Assembly: GCA_910588175.1 (NCBI GenBank)
Contig: CAJUQQ010000017.1
Location: 1 to 40,011, forward strand
Length of the DNA: 40,011 nucleotides
Direction of reading: 5' to 3'
Source of the DNA: an uncultured Oscillibacter sp.
GTDB taxonomy: Bacteria > Bacillota > Clostridia > Oscillospirales > Oscillospiraceae
The first letter of the stretch is position 1. Every line of letters begins with the position of its first letter. The position numbers and the translations under genes are program-made. The notes beneath the pieces are model-generated. The model was not told the DNA's origin and made no database searches. It saw only the letters and a list, made by a program, of their open reading frames with translations. This document shows, piece after piece, positions 29,830-37,620 of the stretch.

Positions 29830-31047
29830 TCAGCGCTCGTCCCTTTTCTTTGCGGCAGGCGTTTTCTTTGCTCCGGCGTAGATTCCGCCCAGCTTTCCAA
29901 CGCTGGCCCGCTTGTGCTCGTCCAGGGCGTGGCCGTATTTGTCCATCGTGATCGACGGATTGGCGTGGCCCAGCAGCCGGGAGAGCGCCACCACGTCCAT
30001 CCCCGCTTCCAGGGATCGTGTGGCGAAGGTGTGACGGAGCGCATGGAAATTAGCGTCCTTGATTCCCGCCTGCCGCACACAGCGCTTGAAAAGGTCCTGG
30101 TAGGTGCGGGGTTCGTAGGGTTGTCCGTTTTCCTGGCAGAACACATAGCCCTCCCGATTATAGCCTGGGTACTCGGCAGCGATGGAGTCTTGGATTTCTT
30201 TGTAATATGTCAAATCTTCCAAAAGCTCATCCAGCAGGTAAACTGTCCTTCGGGAGTGGTCCGTCTTGGTCGAGGAAACCGTTTTGACGCTGGTGGAGGC
30301 CGCGATGGAGTCATCGTGGTTGGGAAGACGGTTCCGCGTTTCGCAGACCCGAAATATTCCCTGCTCCATATCCACGTTCTGCCACCGTAAGCCGCACAGC
30401 TCCCCCAGCCGCAGGCCGGTAAACAAATCGAATATAATGCCAAACGCGGCAGGCTCTGGAGCCTGCCGCGCCGCTTTGATCAGCCGGTCCTGCTCGTCCC
30501 GGCTCAATACACGCATTTCACGCTGTACGTTTTTAGGAAGTCTGACTCCTTCTATCGGATTTTCCTTTAGCAGTTTGTTCTTGACAGCCTGATCCAAAGC
30601 CAGGTGCAGGAGGTTTCGCAGATTGGTCAGCGTCTTGGGCGAAAGGCCGCCTTCCGCTTTGACGTTTCCATGCTCTCTGCGCTCGTTGAAAAAGTCCTGC
30701 AGGTCGTCCACGCGCAGGGTGTTCAAATAAAGCGTTCCAATTTGAGGCTTGATATGGCTGCGGGTGAGCTGTTCGTAGCTGCAAAAGGTCGACAGCTTCA
30801 CCGTCGGCTTGGCGTAGCTCTCCAGCCAGCGGTCCATCCACTCGCCCATCGTTATCACGGCAGAGCTCTGTCCCAGTGAGTTTTGTTCGCCAGTCATCTG
30901 GGCAGAAAGAGCTTCCTGAAACGCCTTGGCGTCCGATTTCTTTTTGAATCGCTTTGTTTTGCGCTGACCATCTACCCTGTATTGAAACACCCAGCTTTTA
31001 TCCGCCGCTTGATAGAGGCTGCCCTCTCCTTTTGTACGTCTTGCCAA
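29830..31047 (-). CDS. int: tyrosine recombinase (integrase) of the second element
   Basis: A 405-residue integrase with an AP2-like arm-binding N-terminus (KGEGSLYQAADKSWVFQYRVDGQRKTKRFKK), a core-binding domain (about 65-170) and a catalytic domain with Arg in LFTGLRLGELCGLRW, HALRHTFATRS, and LGHANPSITMDKYGHA holding the last His and the nucleophile Tyr. The C-terminal tail is Lys/Ala-rich. It starts with TTG 31047, nine bases after GGGAG and two bases after the xis stop, so the two are coupled. It ends 145 bases from the att copy at 29641-29685, as expected for an integrase that uses this site. Confidence 0.95.
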   Translation of the reverse strand: MARRTKGEGSLYQAADKSWVFQYRVDGQRKTKRFKKKSDAKAFQEALSAQMTGEQNSLGQSSAVITMGEWMDRWLESYAKPTVKLSTFCSYEQLTRSHIKPQIGTLYLNTLRVDDLQDFFNERREHGNVKAEGGLSPKTLTNLRNLLHLALDQAVKNKLLKENPIEGVRLPKNVQREMRVLSRDEQDRLIKAARQAPEPAAFGIIFDLFTGLRLGELCGLRWQNVDMEQGIFRVCETRNRLPNHDDSIAASTSVKTVSSTKTDHSRRTVYLLDELLEDLTYYKEIQDSIAAEYPGYNREGYVFCQENGQPYEPRTYQDLFKRCVRQAGIKDANFHALRHTFATRSLEAGMDVVALSRLLGHANPSITMDKYGHALDEHKRASVGKLGGIYAGAKKTPAAKKRDER

Positions 31048-31048
31048 G

Positions 31049-31285
31049 CTATATCACTCCCATCGAAGCATTTCCTGGAATCCCACATTCCTGCTCAATC
31101 CATTTTTTGAGGGTTTCTCGCGGGATAATGACACGCCGCCCAATCCGGAGTGAGGGAATCCGTTTTTGTTCTGCCATACGATACAACGTCGCTCTGGATA
31201 TCGGTAGAATCAAAGAAAGGTCAGCGAGAGTGCAGAATTCTGGCAGACTGTCAATACCGCCACAGGATTCAAATTTAGTCGTCAT
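31049..31285 (-). CDS. xis: excisionase-like helix-turn-helix protein
   Basis: A 78-residue protein with a MerR-like excisionase core: CTLADLSLILPISRATLYRMAEQKRIPSLRIGRRVIIPRETLKKWIEQE. It is the usual Xis partner of Tn916-type integrases, bending DNA at the attachment site. ATG 31285 follows GGAAGGGG. The stop lies two bases ahead of the integrase start. An alternative role as a repressor of the module is possible. Confidence 0.85.
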   Translation of the reverse strand: MTTKFESCGGIDSLPEFCTLADLSLILPISRATLYRMAEQKRIPSLRIGRRVIIPRETLKKWIEQECGIPGNASMGVI

Positions 31286-31328
31286 ACTATGTACCCCTTC
31301 CGAAAACAGACATCCTTCTTTACGCTGA

Positions 31329-33242
31329 TCATCTGCTGCCTTCTTGAAAATAATTCGGCTCTTTCACACTGTGGATGAACGCCTCCACCTCCTGAAGGCT
31401 ATCCGTGATCCGCATGTCCGGCAGGGCGGTTTTCACGTCCTCGAAGTAACGTTGTCCAGGGACAGACCGCTCGTCCAGGATGGCGACAACACAGGTGTCC
31501 GTTTCGGTGCGGATCGCCCTGCCGAAGCCCTGCTTCAGCTTGATCTGCATCTCCGGCACGACGATGGCCTGGATGAAGGAATGCAGATTCGGGAAGGCTT
31601 CCCGCTCCTTCTCCTTCAGGGCATCCGGGCGGGCGAAGGGCAGACGGGGAATCACTAGCAGTGACACGCAGTCGCCCGGGAAGTCGAAACCCTCCCAGGC
31701 GGCCCCGGTGGCCAGCAGGACGCTTCCTGGACTGGCCTTGAACTGCTCTGTGGTATGGACCGCGTTCCGGCCCAGGGTGAACAGGGGCCAGAGAAGGTCT
31801 TTTGCCGTCAGCCGTTCTTTTACGGCGGACATGGCGGCGTAGGAGGTGAAGAGCACCAGGGCGTGCCCGCAGACTGCTTCCAGCAGCAGGGCGATCTCGT
31901 CGGCAAGTTTGTCATAGTATACTTCGTCCCTCTGTCCGGGAGGAAAACGCGGCACATACAGCAGGCAGTTTTCCCGGTAATCGAACGGGGAGCGCGAGAC
32001 AGACTCCGTTACCCGGCTGTCCTCCAGCAACCCGGCTTCCTCCCGGAAGCGGCGAAAATCGCTGCCCACAGCGAGAGTGCCGGAGGTGAGGATGATGGGG
32101 CTGGACTGGCTCCAGAGTGTGCTTTGGAGCTGGGCGGTCAGGTCCGCCACTGTGGCACAGAGCATGACGGTGTCGCGGGCGTCCTCCGCCAGATAGAAGA
32201 CCATATCCGGGCGTCCCTCGCTGAACAGCGCTACCGTCGAAGCCAGTTTGTCCAGCCTCCTGCGGGTGGCGGGAGAAAGCAGGGAATTGACCTGCTTTCG
32301 GACCACTGTCAGCGCCCGATTCGGGGCTACCAGCAACCGGGCATATTCAGAGAATCGCTTATCCGGATTATGGGGCCGTTCCAGCTTCCGAAGGAAGAGG
32401 CGGGAGGTTTCCGCCAGAGCATCCGCCGCCAGCAGGTACCTCTCCCGCCGCAGGTCATGGATAAGGCCCTGGATGTCCTCGGCCCGGAGGGTAACGCCAA
32501 ACATGTGCCGAGCCGTTTCCGGCAGCTTGTGGGCCTCGTCGATAATGATGGCAAGGCTGTCCGGCAAAATAGGCTGGCGCCCTGTCCTGCGGTGAATGGC
32601 GTCCGCCAGAAGGAGATTGTGGTTGCAGATTTGGAAGGGATATTGGCCGCTGTCACAGCTGTCCAAAAACGCACGGTACCGGCAGTTCTCCCGCTGGCAG
32701 TCGCAGACCTTGGGAACGCAAACTTGTTCCCGGTCATAGCTGCTGAGACGAGGGGCTTCGTCCAGATCCAGTTTCTCCCGTAGGGAGAGCAGGGCGTTTC
32801 CGGCCCTCCAGTTCTTCTTGCGGAGATCCAATTGACCCAACCGCCGTTCCAGCCGTTGGTCGCAAACGTAGTGGGATTTGCCCTTTCGAATCATGGCCTG
32901 AATAGGTTCCATGATCATGCTGTCCGCCGCCAGAACTGCGGAGAGGAAGGGCAGGTATTCATCCCGCACAGCCTTTTGCAAAGCGATGCTGGAAGTGGAA
33001 ATGAGGACGGGCCGGGAGGATGGCGAACCGTGGAATACGATCCCAGCCACTAGATAGGCATAAGTCTTACCAATGCCGGTTCCGGCGTCGCAAAGGGCGA
33101 TGCCGCCGTCCTGCATGGCCTCCAGCATCCGATGACTTAGTGCGATCTGCTCCGGGCGCTCCGGCATCCCTTGAATGGGGAGTAAATCCTTGAAAATGTG
33201 GTCGATGTCCTTTCGGGCATCTTGCCTGTTTTGATCAATCAT
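31329..33242 (-). CDS. DinG/XPD-type ATP-dependent DNA helicase
   Basis: A 637-residue superfamily 2 helicase. Walker A is GTGIGKT (54-60), Walker B IIIDEAHKLP, and the C-terminal motifs include LFTSYAAM, LLATGAAWEGFDFPGD and QGFGRAIRTETD. Between the first motifs lies a four-cysteine cluster (CVPKVCDCQRENC), the Fe-S domain typical of XPD/DinG enzymes that unwind forked or G-quadruplex DNA 5' to 3'. ATG 33242 follows GAAGGAAC. It is immediately upstream of xis-int on the same strand. Whether it serves the element or defends the host is unknown; a chromosomal dinG would normally lack these neighbours. Confidence 0.88.
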   Translation of the reverse strand: MIDQNRQDARKDIDHIFKDLLPIQGMPERPEQIALSHRMLEAMQDGGIALCDAGTGIGKTYAYLVAGIVFHGSPSSRPVLISTSSIALQKAVRDEYLPFLSAVLAADSMIMEPIQAMIRKGKSHYVCDQRLERRLGQLDLRKKNWRAGNALLSLREKLDLDEAPRLSSYDREQVCVPKVCDCQRENCRYRAFLDSCDSGQYPFQICNHNLLLADAIHRRTGRQPILPDSLAIIIDEAHKLPETARHMFGVTLRAEDIQGLIHDLRRERYLLAADALAETSRLFLRKLERPHNPDKRFSEYARLLVAPNRALTVVRKQVNSLLSPATRRRLDKLASTVALFSEGRPDMVFYLAEDARDTVMLCATVADLTAQLQSTLWSQSSPIILTSGTLAVGSDFRRFREEAGLLEDSRVTESVSRSPFDYRENCLLYVPRFPPGQRDEVYYDKLADEIALLLEAVCGHALVLFTSYAAMSAVKERLTAKDLLWPLFTLGRNAVHTTEQFKASPGSVLLATGAAWEGFDFPGDCVSLLVIPRLPFARPDALKEKEREAFPNLHSFIQAIVVPEMQIKLKQGFGRAIRTETDTCVVAILDERSVPGQRYFEDVKTALPDMRITDSLQEVEAFIHSVKEPNYFQEGSR

Positions 33243-33734
33243 CCGTAAAGTTCCTTCAAACAATTTCAATTTCTTCAGTCAGCTCCACCGTATTTGCAGC
33301 TCGTGCCCCGGTGGATCGGGAACAGTACGGGGCAGGTCCGGCAAGACCTGCGCGGGCGTATATCAAGGGTCTCTACTGCTTTCAACCCCAGGGCAGCTCC
33401 ACAGCCTGGATCTCAGGCCATGCAAAGGCGTCTCATTATGTACCTGGACAGAGTCAACGCTGGCGGCCTTGCCAGAGGCCGTCCCAGCGGGTGGCATTCT
33501 CGCTCATCGGAGGCCCCCTCACAGCCCCAGCTGGAGCGGTGAGGGGTATTCGCTTTTGCTTTCCTCCGACGTCATGGCGTGCGCTGCTGGACGCTCGTCT
33601 GTTCAGGTGGTTCCCCGTACTGCTGATATGTAGTTATCAAAGAACACGGCTTTCGCCATGTCTTAATTGTAGAGGGAACTGTTCGGCTTTTTTAGAGACC
33701 ATTAGGCATATTTATGCCCTACAGACATATTTGC
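33243..33734. other. 492-bp stretch without a clear gene
   Basis: No frame has a ribosome site and protein-like composition over its length. On the minus strand two short frames (MTSEESKSEYPSPLQLGL, near 33592-33536, and MSENATRWDGLWQGRQR, near 33516-33463) look natural but overlap odd frames. Composition shifts from GC-rich on the left to AT-rich right of 33,620. A small stem GGCATA AA TATGCC lies near 33702-33718. It may hold the helicase promoter or a degraded gene. Confidence 0.4.
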
Positions 33735-34043
33735 TTAAAAAGATAACCTGAGCCTTTCCAGCCGTTCAATCAACTCTTTTATGTCAGTGATTAGATGCTT
33801 CTTGTCGGTTCCTTCCGGCAAATCACAGAGGCATCTGCCTAAAATTAGATAGTCCAGAGAAACGCCAAATAGGGCAGAAAGCTGTACGAACAAGTCGACA
33901 GAGCATCCCTTTTTACCCGTTTCAATGCGACCATAGAAACTCTGATCAATGTTCAGCGCATTTGCGGCCTTTTCTTGTGTGAGGCCAGCTTCCAAGCGGA
34001 GACGGCGGATGCGTTCTCCACATGACTTCATGTCATAGGTCAT
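33735..34043 (-). CDS. XRE-family helix-turn-helix regulator
   Basis: A 102-residue repressor-type protein: GERIRRLRLEAGLTQEKAANALNIDQSFYGRIETGKKGCSVDLFVQLSALFGVSLDYLILGR is a textbook lambda-Cro/C1-type DNA-binding domain. The last 30 residues form a helix that may dimerise. ATG 34043 has GGAG ten bases upstream. It sits left of a large palindrome (34226-34287) that could be its operator, and is probably the control gene of the second element. Confidence 0.88.
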   Translation of the reverse strand: MTYDMKSCGERIRRLRLEAGLTQEKAANALNIDQSFYGRIETGKKGCSVDLFVQLSALFGVSLDYLILGRCLCDLPEGTDKKHLITDIKELIERLERLRLSF

Positions 34044-34225
34044 TGCTTTTAATCTCCAATCTTTGAATTTGGGAGTAGGTGAGATTGGGGATTATGGGTA
34101 TCGGGCTATGTACGGTTGCCAGTGATGTTGTCTTTGCCTCAGAAAAATCTTTTTTGACAGTTTTGTACTAAATGTGTAGGCAGTAGATAAAAACTGACAT
34201 TTTCCGCAAGTGAGGCCAAAAAAAT

Positions 34226-34287
34226 TCGACCACTTTCGACTATATTTTCTGAAATCCAACAGAGAATATAGTCGAAAACAGTCGAAG
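34226..34287. repeat. 62-bp near-palindrome with repeated GTCGAA motifs
   Basis: Arms at 34226-34252 and 34261-34287, each 27 bases with 23 pairing, around loop AAATCCAA. Each arm holds two GTCGAA/TTCGAC motifs. The gene-free 34,044-34,762 stretch contains this palindrome and three leftward terminators, is AT-rich, and shows no credible gene. Confidence 0.8.
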
Positions 34288-34298
34288 GAAAAAAGAGG

Positions 34299-34326
34299 CG
34301 CGAACAACCAGAAGGCTGTTCGCGCA
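34299..34326 (-). terminator. leftward terminator next to the palindrome
   Basis: Stem GCGCGAACA and TGTTCGCGC, followed on the minus strand by CTCTTTTTT. Confidence 0.75.
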
Positions 34327-34416
34327 TTCTTGAAAAAATGGGATGGTGGCTGCCAGCTAATGCTGCTGTAAATTATCCTGAAAGGGCCGTAGCAATAGTA
34401 TTCCCCCCCAAAAAAA

Positions 34417-34444
34417 CATCGAGGGCTTTTGTGCTCCCTCGATG
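34417..34444 (-). terminator. leftward terminator
   Basis: Stem CATCGAGGG and CCCTCGATG with a ten-base loop, followed on the minus strand by seven T residues. Confidence 0.8.
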
Positions 34445-34693
34445 CCTTAATTGCATGATACACATGATAAAAGAATTGAGAAAGTTTGGGTGGAGTCTGT
34501 GTCATTATGCAGACAAAGTAATCTTGTTTGCTTACTGGTCGTCTCTGTTAGTCTGCTCACCTACCTTTGCTTTGATGATACTAATGCTGTTAATATAACC
34601 TTTGAGTATCAGATTTGCATATTTGCTAATTGCACCTAAAGTATTTGTACTCATAGCACAAAACATGTACAAGAGGCGGTGGTTTCGTAAAAA

Positions 34694-34733
34694 GCAGCAG
34701 GCACCAAAGAACGTATTCTTTGATGCCTGCTGC
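34694..34733 (-). terminator. terminator of the coiled-coil gene
   Basis: An 18-bp stem (GCAGCAGGCACCAAAGAA with its complement, one mismatch), loop CGTA, followed on the minus strand by TTTTTACG. It lies 29 bases beyond the stop at 34763. Confidence 0.88.
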
Positions 34734-34762
34734 CATGTTTCAGGTAAACCAGATCAGGAAAG

Positions 34763-35101
34763 TTATGCGTCGCTCGAAACATCAATACCTAGCTTTTCGG
34801 CAACTTCGTCAGGTTTCAGCCCAGACTTTACAGCCAGCTTGACAATCTCATCTATCCTTTGCTTTTTTGTTTTTCGGGGTTTGCGGCGTGGCTTTGGAGT
34901 TAAGACCGCCTCTTTTCGCTTGATACACTCCTCGATCTTTGCGTTAATTTCTGATTCTTTACGATCAAAACTCTGCATTGCCGCTTCGCGCTTGTTTTTG
35001 TTTGCAGCTAAATCCTGATTGAGTTTGGCTATTTTTTCATCAAACCCTGCGGCAAGCTGTTCCGGGGTACGGCGAACCCGCTTTTTTATTTGCTCATCCA
35101 T
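34763..35101 (-). CDS. coiled-coil hypothetical protein with basic C-terminal region
   Basis: A 112-residue, highly charged protein. Residues 12-65 form a long coiled coil (QLAAGFDEKIAKLNQDLAANKNKREAAMQSFDRKESEINAKI), then a basic patch (TPKPRRKPRKTKKQ), then a short helical end (RIDEIVKLAVKSGLKPDEVAEKLGI) that could be a small DNA-binding helix-turn-helix. Similar charged proteins occur in integrative elements of clostridia, with no fixed function I know. ATG 35101 follows AAAGGAG. It forms a transcription unit of its own, ending at the terminator at 34694. GC content is lower than in the flanking chromosome. Confidence 0.65.
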   Translation of the reverse strand: MDEQIKKRVRRTPEQLAAGFDEKIAKLNQDLAANKNKREAAMQSFDRKESEINAKIEECIKRKEAVLTPKPRRKPRKTKKQRIDEIVKLAVKSGLKPDEVAEKLGIDVSSDA

Positions 35102-35256
35102 AGGAAGAGGCTCCTTTCTGATGGTTACTGTTAGGATACCATAATAATGTCTTGATTACAATACTTTGCATTAAATAGCCGAGTTTTTGCTGCCCCTGGA
35201 AATCAATTGTTGATGCATCCTCATCAATTCTGGCCACGCATTCGCTTTCGGTCATA

Positions 35257-35964
35257 TCACAAACCGTTATCTTTTACAAACTGTTTCAACAGCTTTTCGA
35301 GTTTGTAGACAATCGCATCTGGAAGTTTCCGGGCGGTTAGGGCTTTGGGGATTCTCATGCCAGAAACTCCCATGACCACTCTGCGGAATACCACACGCTG
35401 GTCAAGACGATGCAGGGCCTTGATTTCGTATCCCTGGCTCGTCCAGGCATCAGAGATGTAGTAGTCAGTTTCGTCCGGGATAAGAGCGTGAAACGGGTAC
35501 CCTTCTTCTCGCCACATGGGGGAGGACATTCCTGGCATATTCTCATACCAGAAGGCATCAAAGAAGTACGCCTCTGCGGGTAAGTTGTCCCCAAGAATGG
35601 TTTCTATCTGGCGGAAGGTCAGGGTGAGCGGAGACTTATCGCTTAATCGGAAAAACTCCAGCAATTCCAGGTAGGGGGATTCTCTTGAAGGGGAATTATC
35701 TAAAAAGTCCTCTAGCAGATCAAAAAGGTCAATATGTTCCCTTATGGCATCATCCAAATCCGAAAACATATCATAGGCACATTGACGGTGAATGTAAATC
35801 AGGTTCTGCACCCGTCTCCCCTTGCCGATTACCTTCTCAATCACCTCCACTTCCTGGTCAGCTAACATAGGATTTCCGCAGAACGCACAACGGCCTCCCT
35901 GCCGCTGCCAGATTGCTTTGTATTTGCCATTGGCCTTCTGCTCGTCTCGGCGGTGTTGAATCAA
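35257..35964 (-). CDS. HNH-like and DUF7662-like protein, likely truncated at its start
   Basis: The N-terminal 60 residues (AIWQRQGGRCAFCGNPM, then NLIYIHRQC) have the CxxC...HxxC frame of HNH nucleases as found at the end of group II intron proteins, but the usual histidine pair is replaced (VIEKVIGKG). The C-terminal part (PLTLTFRQIETILGDNLPAEAYFFDAFWYEN, AWTSQGYEIKAL, QRVVFRRV) matches the pattern of DUF7662. Only TTG 35964 is available, without a convincing ribosome site. The open frame continues upstream without ATG or GTG until the ttdB stop at 36049, and that part still looks like intron-protein sequence. It may be a fragment fused or truncated at the element border. Confidence 0.55.
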   Translation of the reverse strand: MIQHRRDEQKANGKYKAIWQRQGGRCAFCGNPMLADQEVEVIEKVIGKGRRVQNLIYIHRQCAYDMFSDLDDAIREHIDLFDLLEDFLDNSPSRESPYLELLEFFRLSDKSPLTLTFRQIETILGDNLPAEAYFFDAFWYENMPGMSSPMWREEGYPFHALIPDETDYYISDAWTSQGYEIKALHRLDQRVVFRRVVMGVSGMRIPKALTARKLPDAIVYKLEKLLKQFVKDNGL

Positions 35965-35988
35965 AGAGAAGTATTCTTTATCCAGATA

Positions 35989-36032
35989 CCCCGCTTCATT
36001 CTCGTCATCAGTAAGATTTGAATGAAGCGGGG
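35989..36032. terminator. hairpin downstream of ttdB
   Basis: Perfect 13-bp arms CCCCGCTTCATTC (35989-36001) and GAATGAAGCGGGG (36020-36032), 16 bases after the ttdB stop. It overlaps the untranslated or N-terminal part of the HNH frame. No T-run follows. Confidence 0.6.
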
Positions 36033-36048
36033 CATTTGCACATTTATC

Positions 36049-36675
36049 CTATTTTATGAATCCCACTTGCTTGGAAATGAGTGCTACCTGTTCATCCTTG
36101 CGTTGCTCGTATTCCACCTTCTTCTCCTCGAAGTAGTTCTGTCCCTCGCTGTCGATGGACACGATCAGCGGCCCGAACTCCTTCACCCGGCAGTTCCACA
36201 GGGTTTCGGGCATACCCAGATCCCGCCACTCGGCCCGCACAATCTCCTCCACCTCTACGGCGGCGACGACCGCGTTGCCCGCCGGGAACACACAGTGTAT
36301 GGCTCCGAACTCCTTGCAGGCCCGCTCAGTGTTGCCCTTCATGCCACCCTTGCCCACGATAACCCGGACGCCGGTGGTCTTGACAAAATCGTACTCGAAC
36401 TTCTCCATGCGCATGGAGGTGGTGGGCCCCACGGACACCATTTCGAACTTGTCCCCATTCAGGGGCCGGATGATAGGTCCGGCATGGAGGATAGCATTGT
36501 CCCGCACGTCCACCGGGATATCCCGACCCTCCTCCACCACGCGGCGATGGGCCACGTCACGGCAGGTGGTCAGGCTTCCCGTCAGGTACACGATGTCACC
36601 GATATGGATGTCCTTCAAATCCTCCGCCGAGATGGGGGTGGTCAGGATTTTCTTGCCGTCTCTGATTTCTACCAT
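36049..36675 (-). CDS. ttdB: L(+)-tartrate dehydratase, beta subunit
   Basis: Small subunit of the iron-sulfur enzyme that dehydrates L-tartrate to oxaloacetate. The 208 residues match the TtdB/FumA C-terminal fold throughout: KKILTTPISAEDLKDIHIGDIVYLTGSL, TCRDVAHRR, NAILHAGPIIRP, KFEMVSVGPTTSMRM, VIVGKGGM, HCVFPAGNAV and WNCRVKEFGPLIVSIDS. The ATG overlaps the ttdA stop by one base (TAATG). A class I fumarase of the two-subunit type is the alternative; the close match to TtdA/TtdB rather than FumA, and the transporter and LysR neighbours, favour tartrate. Confidence 0.88.
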   Translation of the reverse strand: MVEIRDGKKILTTPISAEDLKDIHIGDIVYLTGSLTTCRDVAHRRVVEEGRDIPVDVRDNAILHAGPIIRPLNGDKFEMVSVGPTTSMRMEKFEYDFVKTTGVRVIVGKGGMKGNTERACKEFGAIHCVFPAGNAVVAAVEVEEIVRAEWRDLGMPETLWNCRVKEFGPLIVSIDSEGQNYFEEKKVEYEQRKDEQVALISKQVGFIK

Positions 36676-37574
36676 TACAGCGTCACCTCCGAATGAGAAA
36701 GAATGGTGTAGTTCAGGTTCTTGTCAAAGATGATGTGGCCCCGCCGGTGGCTCCAGCAGCCCACGTTCACCGCCACGCCGATGGCAGAGGGGTGACGGGC
36801 GGTGTTCTCGATGTGGACGCCCAGCACGGAATATTTTCCGCCCATGCCCTGGGGACCCAGGCCGATGGCGTTGATGCCGTCCTCCAGCAGCTTTTCCATC
36901 TTGGCCGCTCGCTCGTTCTCGCTGTGGGAGCCGATGTCCCGCATCAGGGCCTTCTTGGACAGCAGCGCGGCGGTCTCCACCGAGGTGGCCACGCCCACGC
37001 CCACCAGCAGGGGCGGGCAGGCGTTCAGACCGTAGGTAGTCATGCGGTCCAGAACGAACTTGGTGACCCCTTCATAGCCCTCGCCGGGCATGAGCACCAT
37101 GGCGTAGCCGGGGAGGGTGCAACCGCCTCCCGCCATGTAGGTGTATATCTCGCATTGGTCGGAGTTGGGCACGATGTCCCACCACACGGTGGGTGTGCCC
37201 TTGCCCACGTTCTTGCCAGTGTTGTACTCGTCAAAGGTTTCTACGGAATTATGGCGCAGAGGGGCATCGAAGGTGGCTTTCACCACCGCCTCCTTCAGCA
37301 GGGCTTCCAGTTCGTTGATGAGCGGGAAGCCGGTGCCGCACTTCACCCAGAATTGGAGTACGCCGGTGTCCTGGCAGGAGGGACGGTCCAGCTTCACTGC
37401 CAGCTCTTGGTTGCGAAACATGGTGTCATAAATGGTCTTAGCCAGAGGGCTGTCCTCTTTGTTCCGTAGCTCCGCGAGCTTGGCAATGACATCATCGGGC
37501 AGCTTTTTGCCGGTATAGGCGATGAATTTCGCCATCATCTCGGTCATGTGCTGGATGCTTTCTGGTTTTGTCAT
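36675..37574 (-). CDS. ttdA: L(+)-tartrate dehydratase, alpha subunit
   Basis: Large catalytic subunit, 299 residues, close in length to E. coli TtdA. Segments shared with TtdA include RPSCQDTGVLQFWVKCG, APLRHNSVETFDEYNTGKN, YMAGGGCTLPGYAMVLMPGEGYEG, LNACPPLLVGVGVATSVETAALLSKKA, GPQGMGGKYSVLGVHIENTARHPS and VGCWSHRRG. The cysteines in CQDTG, GGGC and ACPP are the likely [4Fe-4S] ligands. The start at 37574 has GAGGAGG seven bases upstream. It is co-transcribed with the transporter upstream and ttdB downstream. The enzyme is oxygen-sensitive, fitting an anaerobe. Confidence 0.9.
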   Translation of the reverse strand: MTKPESIQHMTEMMAKFIAYTGKKLPDDVIAKLAELRNKEDSPLAKTIYDTMFRNQELAVKLDRPSCQDTGVLQFWVKCGTGFPLINELEALLKEAVVKATFDAPLRHNSVETFDEYNTGKNVGKGTPTVWWDIVPNSDQCEIYTYMAGGGCTLPGYAMVLMPGEGYEGVTKFVLDRMTTYGLNACPPLLVGVGVATSVETAALLSKKALMRDIGSHSENERAAKMEKLLEDGINAIGLGPQGMGGKYSVLGVHIENTARHPSAIGVAVNVGCWSHRRGHIIFDKNLNYTILSHSEVTL

Positions 37575-37620
37575 GAAATGACCTCCTCGTATGAAAATAT
37601 GAAGCAGAGTTGTATATTGT

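Noticed and set aside
33311..33751. 146-codon plus-strand frame in the gene-free block
   Set aside because: It has no ribosome site, is Cys/Arg/Pro-rich, and would be antisense to the regulator and helicase unit; read as coincidental.
34092..34505. 137-codon minus-strand frame
   Set aside because: It runs through the 62-bp palindrome and two terminators, has no ribosome site and a composition unlike protein.
35101..35257. Group II intron domain V after the HNH-like frame
   Set aside because: I looked for the typical domain V stem and a 3' AY end after the stop and found neither.
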